Position numbers and translations under genes: made by a program. Below, one piece after another: positions 1-12,446 of a stretch of DNA of 64,000 nucleotides; the first letter of the stretch is position 1; every line of letters starts with the position of its first letter. The DNA comes from Funneliformis mosseae (taxonomy: Eukaryota > Glomeromycota > Glomeromycetes > Glomerales > Glomeraceae): positions 1 through 64,000 of the forward strand of contig CAJVPP010000001.1 of NCBI GenBank assembly GCA_910592005.1. The letters run 5' to 3'. Under the pieces are notes generated by a model. That model was given only the letters and a program-made list of their open reading frames with translations, had not been told where the DNA came from and did not search any database.

Positions 1-904
1 TTATTAAGAATATACTAAAACTTTATTTAATAAGAACTAGATAATAATATTACTGACTGTAAAAGAAATAAAAAAAAAAATAGGATTATTATAATAAAAA
101 AAAGAATTTAATAATTTTATTACTATTTTTTTCATTAAAAACTATATTAATGTCAATAATTATTTTGTCTAATTTATTGTAATATGTTTATTTTAAATTT
201 AAATAAAATTATTAATTATTATTATTAATTAATATTAATTATTTTTAAAATTAACTAAAAATTTATTATAATTAAATAACTTTATAATAGAATAAAAGAA
301 AATTATAAAAAATTGTACTTTTATACTAAATATAATTTTTTAATAAAATAAATTCAACTTTAATATTAATTTAAGTTAAATTTTTAAAGTTTTTTTTTAT
401 TTACTGTAAAGTATTTATAAATTAATATTAGATTTATTTATTCAATTCTTACATGTCTAAATAATTTATTATAATAATTAATTTTATATATCAAAAATGC
501 AATTTTATTATTCTATAAATATCTAAATTAGTATTATAATTTATATAATTTAAAACTTAGTAAAACTCAAAAAAATAAGTTAATGTAATAATTCATAATT
601 TAATATTAGGTAAAAAATATATTAAAAAAAAAAGTAATTTTATAGTTATAATTAATTTGTTTATATAATTAAAACTTACTTAAACTTAATTTTAATTTTA
701 GTAAAAGTTATTTTGTTATTTAAATTTACTAAATAAATAATATTATAAAATTATATTTTAAAAAAATAAATAAAAAAAAATTAAGATAAATTATTTAATA
801 AATTATTTTTCTAATACTATTTTTTTTAATATAAATAATATTATTTTTTTATATAATAAAAATTAAAAAGAGTTTTTTTATTATTTTTAAATATTAAGTT
901 ATAA

Positions 905-1410
905 TTATATTATTGTTATCAAATTGGATTAACTTATATGATGCAGAAAATTACAGATTAACATATAAGATATACCTGATATATTTATTATATTTAATAT
1001 ACAATCAACTCTCTTTAAATACATTTTTTTTAAATACATGTATTATGTATTTTCTTTCTAAATATATACTCTTATTCAGTTTTAAGTATATAGAATTTAT
1101 ATAGAAATTTTCTTTAAATACATATCTTTTTTAAATGCATATTTTTAAATTTTCACTATAGTTTTAAAGGGATGTATTTAAAGAGAATTGATTATAACTT
1201 ACAAATCTGATATGATCAATATAATAGATAAATATAATATATTAAATATATTTTATATACTAGATTTATTCAATATATCTATTATATCTATTTATATAAT
1301 AAACTTAATATAAATAGAGAATGATAAAATTATGTAAAGTAATTAATTTAATTTTAGTTTTAACTTTTAGTTTTTCTTTAGTTATAACTTAGTAGTAGTT
1401 CACTTTTAGT
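905..1410. repeat. Interspersed repeat copy, inverted relative to 7380-7680
   Basis: The segment starts with a stretch containing AATTGGATTAAC and ends with repeats of TTTAGTTTT and AGTTCACTTTTAG. The reverse complement of 7380-7680 shows the same order of blocks: the AATTGGATTAAC start, an ATAT-rich middle, a TTAATATAAATAGA block, a GTGATAAAA block and the AGTTCACTTTTAG end. This copy is split by the 193-bp MITE at 1002-1194. The two copies are diverged. The element class is not recognised. Confidence 0.55.
1002..1194. mobile_element. MITE, 193 bp, TA target duplication
   Basis: Terminal inverted repeats read AATCAACTCTCTTTAAATAC at the left and AATCAATTCTCTTTAAATAC at the right in reverse complement, one difference in 20. 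TA dinucleotides flank both ends. There is no coding capacity. It sits inside the repeat copy at 905-1410, so it inserted later. The TA target points to a Tc1/mariner/pogo-type transposase as mobiliser. Confidence 0.7.
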
Positions 1411-1587
1411 AATATTTGATTTAACTTTTGTATTTAATTTACTTTTAATTTTTATTTTTTTATTCTTTATTTACAATTCTTTTTTTTTTTTATTTTTTTA
1501 TTAATAAACATAATTGTTATATAACTTAATTAACTGAGTTATTTTATTTTAAGTATATTTCAATATATGAATGTAAATCATATGGGT

Positions 1588-1738
1588 TGATTGCTAGAAA
1601 AATCAGATTCTGAGAATTTTTTAGCAAAATTGAGATTTTTATTGCATTTTAGTTTTGATGTTATTAGGTTAAAATGTATTAAAGCTCTTAATTTTAGTCA
1701 AAAATTTCTCAGAACCTGATTTTCCTAGAAACACTTCT
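1588..1738. mobile_element. MITE-like inverted repeat, about 150 bp
   Basis: Two arms of about 45 bp face each other. The left arm contains AAAATCAGATTCTGAGAA and the right arm, reverse complemented, AAAATCAGGTTCTGAGAA. The loop is short and noncoding. The exact ends and target duplication are not clear. Confidence 0.6.
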
Positions 1739-2536
1739 ATATTATAAATTATATTAGAATACTATATAAATTTTAAAAGAATTTACTATTTGAATACTTT
1801 ACCTAACAGTCAGAATTTGATAAGATCATATATTAATATTATAATAATAATATATAAATTTTTATTTAAAGATTTTATTATTAATTTTAATTATAAAAAT
1901 TAATTAAATAATTTTTAATTAAAATTAATAATAATAAATTATAATTCAATCAAATTAAAATTACAGTTAATTCTATTTATAATCATACCTGTTATAGTCA
2001 CATTATCATTTCAGTTAAATATCCTAAATTTTTATATTAAAAATTTATCTTTTATAGTCACAATTTATTTAAAATACTATTATATCAATTTTTAAAAATT
2101 ATATATTTAAAAAATATCATCTTTGGTCATATTATCATATTAAATATTTTTTAAAAAATAAGGTATAAATATGTAATAATTTAAATTAAACATCTAAAAA
2201 ATTAATATATATAGTTTTTTATTATTAATAAAAATAAAAAAATGATATACTTTTTTAAAATAAAATACAATGTAAAGAAATTTGTATATATTCTTAAAAT
2301 TTTTTAATATATAATAAATTTTAAATATAATTTTTAAAATACTAAAAAAGAAAGAAATATATTTAATATTAAAAGATAATAATATTTTTTTATTCTTTAA
2401 ATATTTATATTAAGTTAAAATTTCTTTAATAATTAAAGTATTAAAAGTACAAATTAGTCAGGTTTTAGTAAAAATATGTTTATTTTAAATATAATTTTAA
2501 AGAAAAGGTTAAATATTTGCATAAAATTAAAATATA

Positions 2537-2678
2537 GGAGGCAGTCAATAGAAAAGAAAGAAATCAACCTTTTAGTCAAAAATTTTTTATTGGCTCATTC
2601 TGCTGATCATGATCATATGAACAAACTAGCTTAATAACTAAAATTAATAGATTTCTTCTTTTTCTATTAACCACCTCT
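2537..2678. mobile_element. MITE, 142 bp, TA target duplication
   Basis: Left and right ends are inverted repeats of about 29 bp sharing the core AATAGAAAA and GAAATC. The outermost bases are GGAGGCAGT at the left and AGAGGTGGT at the right in reverse complement. TA flanks both ends. The interior is noncoding. Confidence 0.65.
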
Positions 2679-4899
2679 TATATACTTGAAAATATTTTAA
2701 TTTTTTCAAGTGAATAGCTTATATAATTTAAAAAAAAATGATTCTTTATATCATAAACTTTATAGAGAATTAGCAAGTATTTTATTAGAATATTACTTCA
2801 AAAATAAGAATAGCTCTAACATATTTTACAATAATATAATTTAGATAATATAAATAATGCAAATAAAAACTGAACTAGTTTTTATATATTTTTAATGAAA
2901 CTCTTATATAAGGATCTATTAATAGAACTAAAAATATATATAAATTTAAATGAATTAGAAATAATTTTAAAATAAAATTTTTTTTTTTTAATTCTTTTTT
3001 TATATTTTATATAAATATATAATTTTTTAATTTCTTTTTTTTATAAAATAAGTCTAAAATAATTATAATGTTAATATTAAATATATTTGAAAATTATAAT
3101 TTAAAACTATTAATAATTGGTATATTTTAAAATCATAAATTTTAAAGACATTCAAATTTTATGACTTTAATTATATATAAGATAAATAAAAAAAGTATAG
3201 ATAAAAATGATATTTTTAATAAATAAATTAATAGATTAGATTTTAAATTTTGTCTTTAAGGTAAACATGTGATTTTAATTATTGATAATATTCTATTATA
3301 TAAATTTATTATTTTATTTAATAAAAATGATGATAAAGAAAATGAAAAGAAAGATAATGATAATAATAATGATAATTTTAATGATAATCTTATTATTATA
3401 TTTAAAGAATCTATGAAGATAATAAAGTATATAATTATAAACAAAGTGAAGAATAAAATTTAAAAAAAGAAAAATTCTAAAAATATTTAATTTATCAATA
3501 TTTAAATAATATTTCTTTCAGTAAATAAAATATTAACTTCAGTTAATAGATGTTAGAATTATTTAAAATTTTAAGGTATAATTTCTTAGTTAAATATTTA
3601 ATTATTAAAAATATTAATTATTAATATATTTATAAATATAGATTAAAGATAAATAGTTATATATTCAACATTTAATTGAATAGTTTAATTAAGATATTAA
3701 TATAAAGTGGGTATCAAAATTCATCAGACACTTAAAATTAGAAAATCAACAGAAAAGTGTTCTTTTAAATTAAACTATTTATTTTATTAATTAAATCAAT
3801 TTTTAAGAAATAAGTAAAAATGTGTATTATAATGAAATATATATATATAAGCTTTTATAGATATCTGATTGATAGTAAAATTTATATTATATATTTAATA
3901 CAACATTTTCATATATTAATACAAGATTTTAATTATAACAAAACATTAAATTTTTAGCTATAATCTATTATATACTATTAATTTAATTTATTTATTATAT
4001 TAAAAAATATTTTTTCATTAATAAATTTTAATTATTTTGCATTTATACATATAAAAATTGAATTAATATAGTCACAAGTCACGTGAAATGCTAATTTTTT
4101 AGAATTTTATCAAAATTTTACGTTTTATTATTTCAATCTCTATAAATATAAATGTAATTAGTATAAAATTTTAAATATATATATTTATTAATATAAAGAA
4201 TAAGTAATTAATAAATAAAAATAGATTACTACTTAAAAATTTTATATTTAATTATAACTAAAAATTTATATTAATACATGAAAATACTAAATATAAAATT
4301 TATCGCTAATTGAATATTTATAAAATTTATATATATACATTTTATTAAGATGTACAATTTAATTATTGCATCAAAAGTGATTTAATTGCTAATCCATAAA
4401 TAAACTGGTATATTTAATTAAGAAGATTTTGGAGCGATCACTATATTGTAACCTATGAATGCATAAAGTTTATATAAAATGAATTAGTTAAAAATATTGT
4501 GTGAATTACAAAAAAATTATATGACGTAAATAAAATCTTAAAAATTTAAATTATTTATTTATGAGATCAATTATATTTCTTTGTTAAAGATTATACTATA
4601 TTGAAAATGAAGATTTGGACAGTTTAAAATTTAGAATTTATTAATTTTATGCAAAGTTAGCAGTTTTTTTGACTATAATTATCATTTTTTTTGACATTTT
4701 ATATTATTTCTAACTTTTTTTCTTTTTTGTATTACAATCTTTTATTTTTAGATCTACTTTTTTTTACAGTATTACAATGACTATCAATACTACTGATAGC
4801 ATTATTAAAGCAAGTACTATTATTATTATTATTATAAGATTATGTGTTTTGATTTAACGTTTTATTTTGCCTATTAGAAATATTATTCTTTATGACTCT

Positions 4900-5190
4900 T
4901 TGTGTTACATATTATTTTCAAGCTTGATAAATAACTTGCTATCTAACCCTTTATTGTTTTGATTTCTGAAACATCATCAAGTTGAATTTCACTTTCTTTT
5001 GCTAATTTTTGAAGTTGTATTATCATATTCTTCACTGATATATGATCTATTTTATTTATATTTTCTGCCAAAAAATATCAATATCCTTCAAAATAAGCCT
5101 TTACTGTTATTATCATATACTTTTTACTACCTTTTTTACCATACTTTTGATACTCCTTAATGCTCATCCACTCATTAATGAAAAATTTTC
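4900..5190 (-). pseudogene. Transposase C-terminal relic
   Basis: Read on the minus strand, one frame runs for about 85 codons with only two stops. It contains NEWMSIKEYQKYGKKGSKKY, then KAYFEGY, then a charged stretch ending near IKTIKG and YLSSLK. I recognise this layout from memory as the C-terminal module of a transposase family common in Rhizophagus, found downstream of its DDE domain. That matches the order here, with the DDE relic upstream at 5900-6640. At least one stop falls where tryptophan is expected. It is dead. Confidence 0.55.
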
Positions 5191-5899
5191 AATATCTAAA
5201 TAATAATAAATTAGAAATAATTTTTTGTGTAGAATAAAAATTTTATTTGTATATTTAAAATTTCTTGTATATTACTATTATCTAATAAAATAATAATATT
5301 TAATAAAATATTTTAGAAATAATTAAAGAAGAAAAATCAAATATGATAGACTTAAACACTTGGTTTATCTTATATTAGTTTATTATTTTTAGTTACTATT
5401 TGATTACCTTAGACCTGAGAAAGAGGAAAGTTTTATATTGTATTTAGTATTGGATGGGATGTGATATTTGGTGTCAGCTTATGAAATGATATTGTTACTA
5501 ATTTTGCAATATCATTAGACAAAAATCATGACAATAGACTCACATTTAATAATATTTGAGTTTGTATGTAACCAGCATAATTTCCTGTTAATTAGTCATT
5601 TAAAATATGACAAATTGGTGATGCTAGTAATTGTTTTAATAGTTGTGTTATTTCTTATTAGTTCAAAATTTGTAACAGAAGTTTTCTCAATCTAGAAATA
5701 GCTGTTTGAATATCTTTTTTTTTATCTAAACAATACTTAACATATATATATTTCTTTATAGTATGCGTGATCTATAATAAAATAAACTTTAATAATAGAT
5801 AACAAAATACTCATATTAATTACAATTTGCAGTATTACTTATGTATAATGTGGATCTACACTTGTTTTTATCTCTTCTGGCTCTAAAAAATACTAATCA

Positions 5900-6640
5900 C
5901 AAACTTTAATATTATACTATTGATACTAATTGGTAATTATGATTATTAATTCTGAGTTATAATAGTATCTACCATTATCAAATAAAATTTTAATTTATTG
6001 TATTTTAGATTTAGAGTTTCAAATATAGTATCAAAAGAGGATATGGTAGACTAAGTATTCTGCTTGGTATCTGTAGACTAATTATCAAAAGCATGAACAT
6101 CTAAGTTTGTATCATTTTATTTAGTAAAAATAAGAATTATTTGTAGTGTCTACTCTCTTTTTTCAAAGAATTCTTCTTTCATTTCACGTGCACTTTTTGG
6201 CAAAATTCTCATTTTATAATTACAAACTAAAATTGCTCTATGCTTGTCTAATTACAAAAAGCATACTTTAAATTGACTATTTAGATATACTTTTTTTGCT
6301 TGATAAATCAATAAAGTAATGCAATTTCTTTTTAGATTCTTGGATTAATTGGTGAAGATTTTTAGAAAGAATTATAGTAAGTTCTTGTATTAATATGAAT
6401 AAATAATTGCAATATGCACATCTAGTTTTATGTTAATTTTATATTCTCTAAATGCATATAATAAACAATAGTTGATTGTATTAATATGCATTATTTTACC
6501 ATTTTCACTCACAAAAAGTTCATTTTCAAAACCTTTTCTTAAATATAAGTGCAACTTTTTAACCTTGTGAATTAATTTATTCTGAAAAATAAAATTAAAA
6601 TTAGATTTTGATATAAAGTTATATATATACATAAGTAATA
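5900..6640 (-). pseudogene. DDE transposase core relic
   Basis: The minus strand keeps KMRILPKSAREMKEEFFEK near 6170-6215 and, in the same frame, LDVHAFDN-stop-STDTKQNT-stop near 6040-6110, followed by a DNG-like catalytic patch. The two stops are TAG where the family has tryptophan. An open stretch at 6390-6632 is the degraded upstream part (LDVHI near its end). The family, known to me as a repeated DDE transposase in Rhizophagus, is several hundred residues long; this copy is broken by stops and insertions. The neighbouring relics at 8500-9191 and 4900-5190 belong to the same protein. Confidence 0.6.
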
Positions 6641-7379
6641 ATATATTTATCTTTGTTTCCTTTTCATTATAGATGAGAAATAAAATCCCTTAATAACAGT
6701 CAAAACTTAGATGAAACTATATTAAAATTATAATAAAGGATATGATAAAATCTTTTGATATAATAAAATCTGAAACTGTCAAAACTATATTAAAAACATA
6801 GAAAAAGGTATGACAAAAATTATTTGGAAGAGGTTTTAACAGACATCTATACTTTTTATTTATATTTAATCAAATTATATTAATCAAAGTATCAAAATTT
6901 TTATACTTATATTCATTATATATATTGTAGAGACTACTTAAATCTTCACAATAAATATATCTTTTATTAGCTAAATATGTCATAAATGATATTTATTTAA
7001 TTCTAACTGGATATCTGATTTCAAATTTATCCTAAAGTGCTTAAGATAAAGAAGTAGAAGATTGATTTTTGAATCTACCTTATATGAGCTCATAGTGTTA
7101 ACATATAATCCTTATGAATTGCAACAGTTAGACAGGGTATTCAGATGGTGATTCTTTTAAGTTTACATAGCGACTTAATCTCAGTTTTAATTCAAGTTTA
7201 TAATTTATACAGCAGTGAACTTTTAACAAGACTAAAAGCAAGGTAGCTCAATTAATTCAGATGTATAATAATATGTTTATTGACGATAAATAATAAAAAT
7301 AAGAAATAAGATAATAATAATATATGAAATAAGAAATTAAGAAAAAATAAAAGAAATTAAAAGAGTTAATATTCGAAAT

Positions 7380-7680
7380 AAAATGTTAGGCCAGGCATCT
7401 TCACAAAAACTACTAGATGTGTATCTAAAAGCAAAACTTAAGGAAAAACTAAAAGTGAACTAAAAGCGGACTTAAGTTTACATGATTTTATCACTTTCTA
7501 TTTATATTAAATTAATATATAAACAGATATAACAAATAAATCAAATATATCTAATATGTCTAATATATCAAAGATATTAATTATATCAAATATATCAAAT
7601 ATGTCCAACATTTAGATCTGTAATATATTGTGCCACGTTCGTTAATCCAATTCTGTTATAATAGTTATATTATCTTTATT
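7380..7680. repeat. Interspersed repeat copy with ATATC minisatellite
   Basis: This is the inverted counterpart of 905-1410. Its middle (about 7535-7605) is a minisatellite of irregular units such as ATATATCAAATATGTC and ATATATCTAATATG. It lies between two parts of the transposase relic, so it probably inserted into it. The class is unknown. Confidence 0.5.
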
Positions 7681-8499
7681 AGTAAAAAAAGCTTCAAATT
7701 CTTGATTTTGTATTTCTAATACTTGACTTTTAGTAATAATAGGTTTAGATATTACGATACATCTAGGCCTATTAATATGTATATATTTTTTAATAACATT
7801 TATAAAATTATTTGAATCTATTAAACACAGTAATAAATTATTATTATTTATTTATTTTTTTTTGTATTTTATAAAATTTGTAATATTTTATACATAAACT
7901 TTATTATATATCTAAATCTGAAATTGCATTTATTCAAAATCATATATTTTCTATCACTATATACAATATTCAAACTTCTAAATTTTATTAGAAATTTTAC
8001 CTTAAATTTTTCTTGAATTTCTTGATGTTCAAATTTGTTTGTAATAACTGATAAAATTCTTACTTTTCTATTATATTTACATTTATTTATTTGTATAGAT
8101 TTATTAAAATTCTTTCAGAATTTGTTATTAATATTTTACATCTTCAAATTTTCAATTTTGATATCAGATTCAAGTGGATTATACAGAGCACTATTTAGTA
8201 AATTTTCTTTATATAAATAAGAAATTAACACTTTATCATTTAAAAAATCTGAAGAAAATATCCAAAATTCAAATTAATAAAATATGAATAATTTGAATAA
8301 ATTATTGAACAATTTTAATATTAAATACTAACTGATAATTCCTTTTTAGTAAAAAGTGTAATATTTATACAATTTACTTTCATATCATACTTCTCTATAC
8401 TCATAATTTATAATTAATAAATTTATAATTTTCAGATATATTTATGTTAAGTGAGAGAAAAGTTCAATAATATTTAATGATTGTTATTTTTATTTGATA

Positions 8500-9191
8500 A
8501 AAAAATGATTCCAATTTAATCTAGTGATCGAAATTTTTCTTTTTAAGTATTATTCAAAAATACAATTCATAATCTGATCATTGTTTCATTCAGTTACATA
8601 GTATAATGACTTATCAATATAATTTTAAATTGTTACAATTATATATTGATTGTTAATATCAAATAAATCTTTTCTATCAATATTATTAAGAATATTGAGC
8701 TTTGATTAGATATCTATTAGTAATACGCTAATATAAATTTGAATTTTTTCTATTTATTGATATATATCTATTTGATATTTAGTTTTAAGAATTGATTGAA
8801 CTATTAAAGATTATTTTTCATGAAATTTGTATGAAAATGATGATTAATATCCAGGTCTCACAAAGTTTAACCTTTTAATAGTAGAATTGCCTAATGCAAA
8901 AATAAAAACTGTAATATTATAAATATTGATTTTAAAGGAAAAAAATAAGACATCAGCTCAGAGTTCTTCAAATATTTTTTCATTATCAAAACTCATAACT
9001 AATAACCCTGAATATTGTGTTTGCGTATTGAAAAGTTTTTTGTAAATTTTATTAATTGCTGCTGAAGGAGTTGAGTAGATTTTTGCAGTTTCATTAGATT
9101 CATACACATAATCAGATTGATAATTATTATTACCCTGCTTAATAACATAAATAACAATCTCTACTTTATTAAGTTTAAGTTTTATTCTCAT
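8500..9191 (-). pseudogene. Transposase N-terminal relic
   Basis: An open frame at 8958-9191 on the minus strand encodes a piece with STPSAAINKIYKKLFNTQTQ followed by YSGLLVMSFDN. Further along, at about 8500-8900, the strand keeps NFVRPGY, FSYKFHEK and SLIVQSIL separated by stops. From memory of the family these are consecutive blocks of the N-terminal half of the DDE transposase whose core lies at 5900-6640. A gap of about 1.9 kb that contains a nested repeat separates the halves. Not functional. Confidence 0.5.
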
Positions 9192-10127
9192 ATTAACGTG
9201 TACAAGAATACAAAGTTATTTTTCTTCTGATATTTTTTTAATAAAAATCTACTAATTTATCGTAAAAATACCATAATGCAATGTTTTAACAATATCACCA
9301 ATGGTTAAAAGTTATCTTTTATATTTGTCAATAATTATTAAGAAAGATTTAATTAGAGTAGAAATAGAGATTTAGAAAAAAAATCAGTTTACTATGATTA
9401 ATTAACCCTATGATTTATTATTAAATGTAGATCATATGTTCTGATTTATTCATGAATCAGCAATTAATTAATAAAATAAAATGTTTAATTTGAAATAGCT
9501 TCTGTTATCAATTTTCTAATTTTTAAATGCCTAGTGATTTTTGATATTTCATTATACATAAATATGTAATTTTATTTTTATTATTTTTATTATTTTATTT
9601 GTTTATTTATTATTTATAAAATTAATAAAATTTTAAATATAGAAATAAATTGAATATTAAATAAACAATTAATTTTATTATTGAGGCTTAGAAAAATGTA
9701 AAAAAACTAACTATACATAACTGTTAGAATAAATTAAAATTGTTAATTTTGAATTAATTTAAGATAAACAAGTTATTTTATAATCAAGATCAGATATATT
9801 TGACAAAATTTTTAATATATATTTAATTAATAAAATTTATAATGATTTAATAGCTTATATATATAATGATACTTCTTCACTTATTAAAAAAACTTTAGAT
9901 TATTAACAAATTATTAACCTTATATAAGATGATAAAGATATAATTGCAAAAAATGACACTAATAATGAAAAAGTATTAATTCTAAAGGTATTATTTAAAT
10001 TTTAGGTATTACTCTTTAGATTTAAAAATGTGTTATAGTGTATCTTTATAATAAAATTAATTAAAAATTATTTTTTTTATTTAATTAGTATAATTTTATT
10101 ATTTTTTTTAATATAATTCATATATAT

Positions 10128-10282
10128 AGGTTCTTTGCAATAGAAAAGGAGGAAACTACCAAAAAAATATTTTTTGAGTTAATATTAAATCTGAACTTAT
10201 TTTAATAAAAAAATAATATTTAGCTTATAAAGCAAAAAAAAATTTTTTTGGTAGTTTTCTCCCTTTCTATTATAAAGAGTCC
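10128..10282. mobile_element. MITE, family 'CTTTGCAGTAGAA', copy 1
   Basis: The terminal inverted repeats read GGTTCTTTGCAATAGAA and, from the other end, GGACTCTTTATAATAGAA. Each is followed by a GGAGGAAACTACC-like block. Length is 155 bp. The same family recurs at 30176-30319, in part at 32647-32724 and in part at 34795-34865; the interior word ATAATATTTAGCTTA is shared. Noncoding. Confidence 0.7.
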
Positions 10283-10734
10283 ATATAATAACAATAATAA
10301 AATAATAATTAATAAATATATATTATTTCTTGATAATATTAAAATGTTATTAAATTTTTTTTATAGTCATTTCTCTTTATAATCATCTAATATAGCTTAT
10401 CTCAAATGTGTGATTATAGAAAGAGCTAACTGTAATTTAATGACTAGTATACTGATTTTTTAATCATAATTAAGTAAATTTATTGATATAAAATTATTAA
10501 ACATACTTTTAGTTTAATTTATATTTATTTTTTAAATTTTTTTTAATAGTTAAACAAAATTTTACTTTATTATTTTATTTTTTTTTTATTATTAGAATAT
10601 TTAATATTAATAATTAAAAGGTTTTTTAAAAAAATTTATTTTAGAAATAAGAAAAATAAAAAAGAGAACTTTATATTAATTGTGATATAAATTTCTCATT
10701 AAAGAATATTTTTTGTTCTATCACATAAACAGTA

Positions 10735-11415
10735 TTGAAATTGGACTTTATTCAATTTCCAATGGACTTTAGATCTAATGGAGATATCCAGTCCAATTCC
10801 AATTCAAATGGACTATAATTATATAATTTTGGTCAAAATTATAATTTTATATATTATAATTCTGACCAAATTTATAATGCTAGCCTAACTTAAAAATTTG
10901 AATGATAATAAAATCATTCTGCTTGAATGAACGATAATAAATTCATTCTGCTTGAATGAACGATAATAAATTTATTCTGCTTGAATGAACGATAATAAAT
11001 TCATTCAACTAGAATGATTTTACTGATCTAATCTTGATTTTTTAGATAATAAAGAACTTGAAATTAATATTACAAACATTTCAAATTTATCTCATTCTAC
11101 TAGAAATCAAAATTTTAAATGAAAATATCTAGATATTTATATTAAGAGGTTAGGGAAGCCTAATTATTTGTCAAATTTTATATTAAGTGATAATAAGTAA
11201 ATTTAATAAAGTTCTAACAAATATCAAATAAAAATAATTTACATAATATACATTTTATTAATTACTACTATCATGAATATATTGCTAAAATTATATGTAA
11301 ATTTATAGTTGTTGGACGAAGTCTATAGTCTAATAGTCCAAATTTTTAATGGAATTGGAATGGACTAAGTCCATTAGTCCAATAGTCCAATGATCCAATA
11401 GTCCATTAGTCCAAA
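10735..11415. repeat. Word-repeat element A (word AGTCCAAT)
   Basis: The left part (10,735-10,820) and right part (11,310-11,415) are made of variants of one word: AGTCCAATTCCAATT and ATGGACT at the left, AGTCCATTAGTCCAATAGTC at the right. Between them lies a 29-bp tandem array (10,900-11,010) whose unit contains GAACGATAATAAATTCATTC, and an A/T-rich spacer. The same plan with a different word is seen at 34,930-35,530. No coding capacity. The class is unknown. Confidence 0.5.
10900..11010. repeat. 29-bp tandem array
   Basis: Near-identical units begin at 10,921, 10,950 and 10,979, with degenerate partial units on both sides. Each unit contains GCTTGAATGAACGATAATAA. It is the core of word-repeat element A. 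Confidence 0.85.
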
Positions 11416-11440
11416 AAGCCAACACTGCACATGAGTGCCA

Positions 11441-12446
11441 CAAGTAATTCCAGCCGAATGCCGTAATGCCATTTCATTAATTGTGGCGCACAGTGACAGT
11501 TTTACGCGCGAAATGACTAAAGTTTTTGACAATATATTCTAACCAATATTCTACAATAGTATTATTCTCGATTTATTGGTTGTGATATGTTTATTTTCAA
11601 TAACAAAATCAAATCTATAAAATACAATAAAAAGAAGTGTTAATTTTATCTTATACATTATGATAGAATAACTTTTTGATTTTTGTACGAATAACCCCAT
11701 GGATATTCGATACTTATTTGTTGCATTTAAAATTAGCACTTTACAGCTTTTTTTGCAAGGGCTAAAATGATAAATGTTTCCAGTACCAAAGCATTGGTAG
11801 AAGCATGAGGAAAAGGCCAAGAGAATCAAGAATCAAACGACAAATAGATGAAAGTTTTCTATCGGATTTAGTTAATGCGTTATTGTAGCCTCATGTAAAA
11901 CATTAACGCTAACGTCCAATCCTTATATTATGATGGACATTGAGAGTATCGAGAAAAGTACTCAAAGGAGGCATTACTATCATGACTTGTAGTATAAATA
12001 CGCAGCGAATATTGCTTGATAAATTCGATCGATCCATTACTTCGTTTTTGCACGAATGAATTTTTACCATTGTTATTACTTAAAAACTAAAATATAAGAA
12101 TTTATGACCCATGCTAGGATCATGTATAATATTAGAAAAAGTGGAAGTAGAAATATTTTTATACACAAAAATAATATTTATATTTCAAAGATATTTTTTT
12201 TTTATTTTAAATTCTTCCGGTATTATATACTGTATATATATATATATTATCCTACAACTTTAGCTGAAGGAAATTGTAATCCAGACATTAATTCAAGTCA
12301 CAGAAAACATTAACGTTATCTTTAACGCTTTTTTTTTTTTCTTATAAAAAAGGGAGTAATAAAATTCATTCGTAAAATATTAAAAGGAAGTGCAAAAATA
12401 ATATACAAATGTGAATATAAAAAAATTGATAGTGTATAATATATTA
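11441..12446. other. Intergenic, downstream of beta-lactamase-like gene
   Basis: About 1 kb of ordinary composition with CG dinucleotides. It begins at the border with the transposon block and ends at the stop codon of the minus-strand gene. The short open frames at 11,551-11,829 and 12,104-12,313 have no recognisable protein content. I see no RNA gene. Confidence 0.6.

Larger units (their letters stand above)
1964..10432 (-). mobile_element. Candidate 8.5-kb DNA transposon with TA target site, decayed
   Basis: The left end reads CAGTTAATTC followed by TATAATCA. The right end, reverse complemented, reads CAGTTAGCTC followed by TATAATCA, four mismatches in 22. Both ends are flanked by TA. Within it, minus-strand fragments of one transposase family lie in the right order (8500-9191, 5900-6640, 4900-5190). 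CAGT ends with a TA target fit the pogo/Tc1 group. Other small elements are nested inside (MITEs at 2537-2678 and 10128-10282, a repeat at 7380-7680). The two ends could instead belong to two separate insertions. Confidence 0.5.
1..11440. other. A+T-rich, CpG-poor transposon block 1
   Basis: This stretch is almost pure A/T with very few CG dinucleotides and no intact gene. It is filled with decayed DNA transposons and MITEs that are listed separately. Its right border is abrupt: after about 11,420 the sequence gains CG dinucleotides and ordinary codon-bearing composition. Short open frames inside it, for example near 913-1104, 3269-3463 and 8035-8220, are low-complexity and look like chance. 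Confidence 0.8.
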
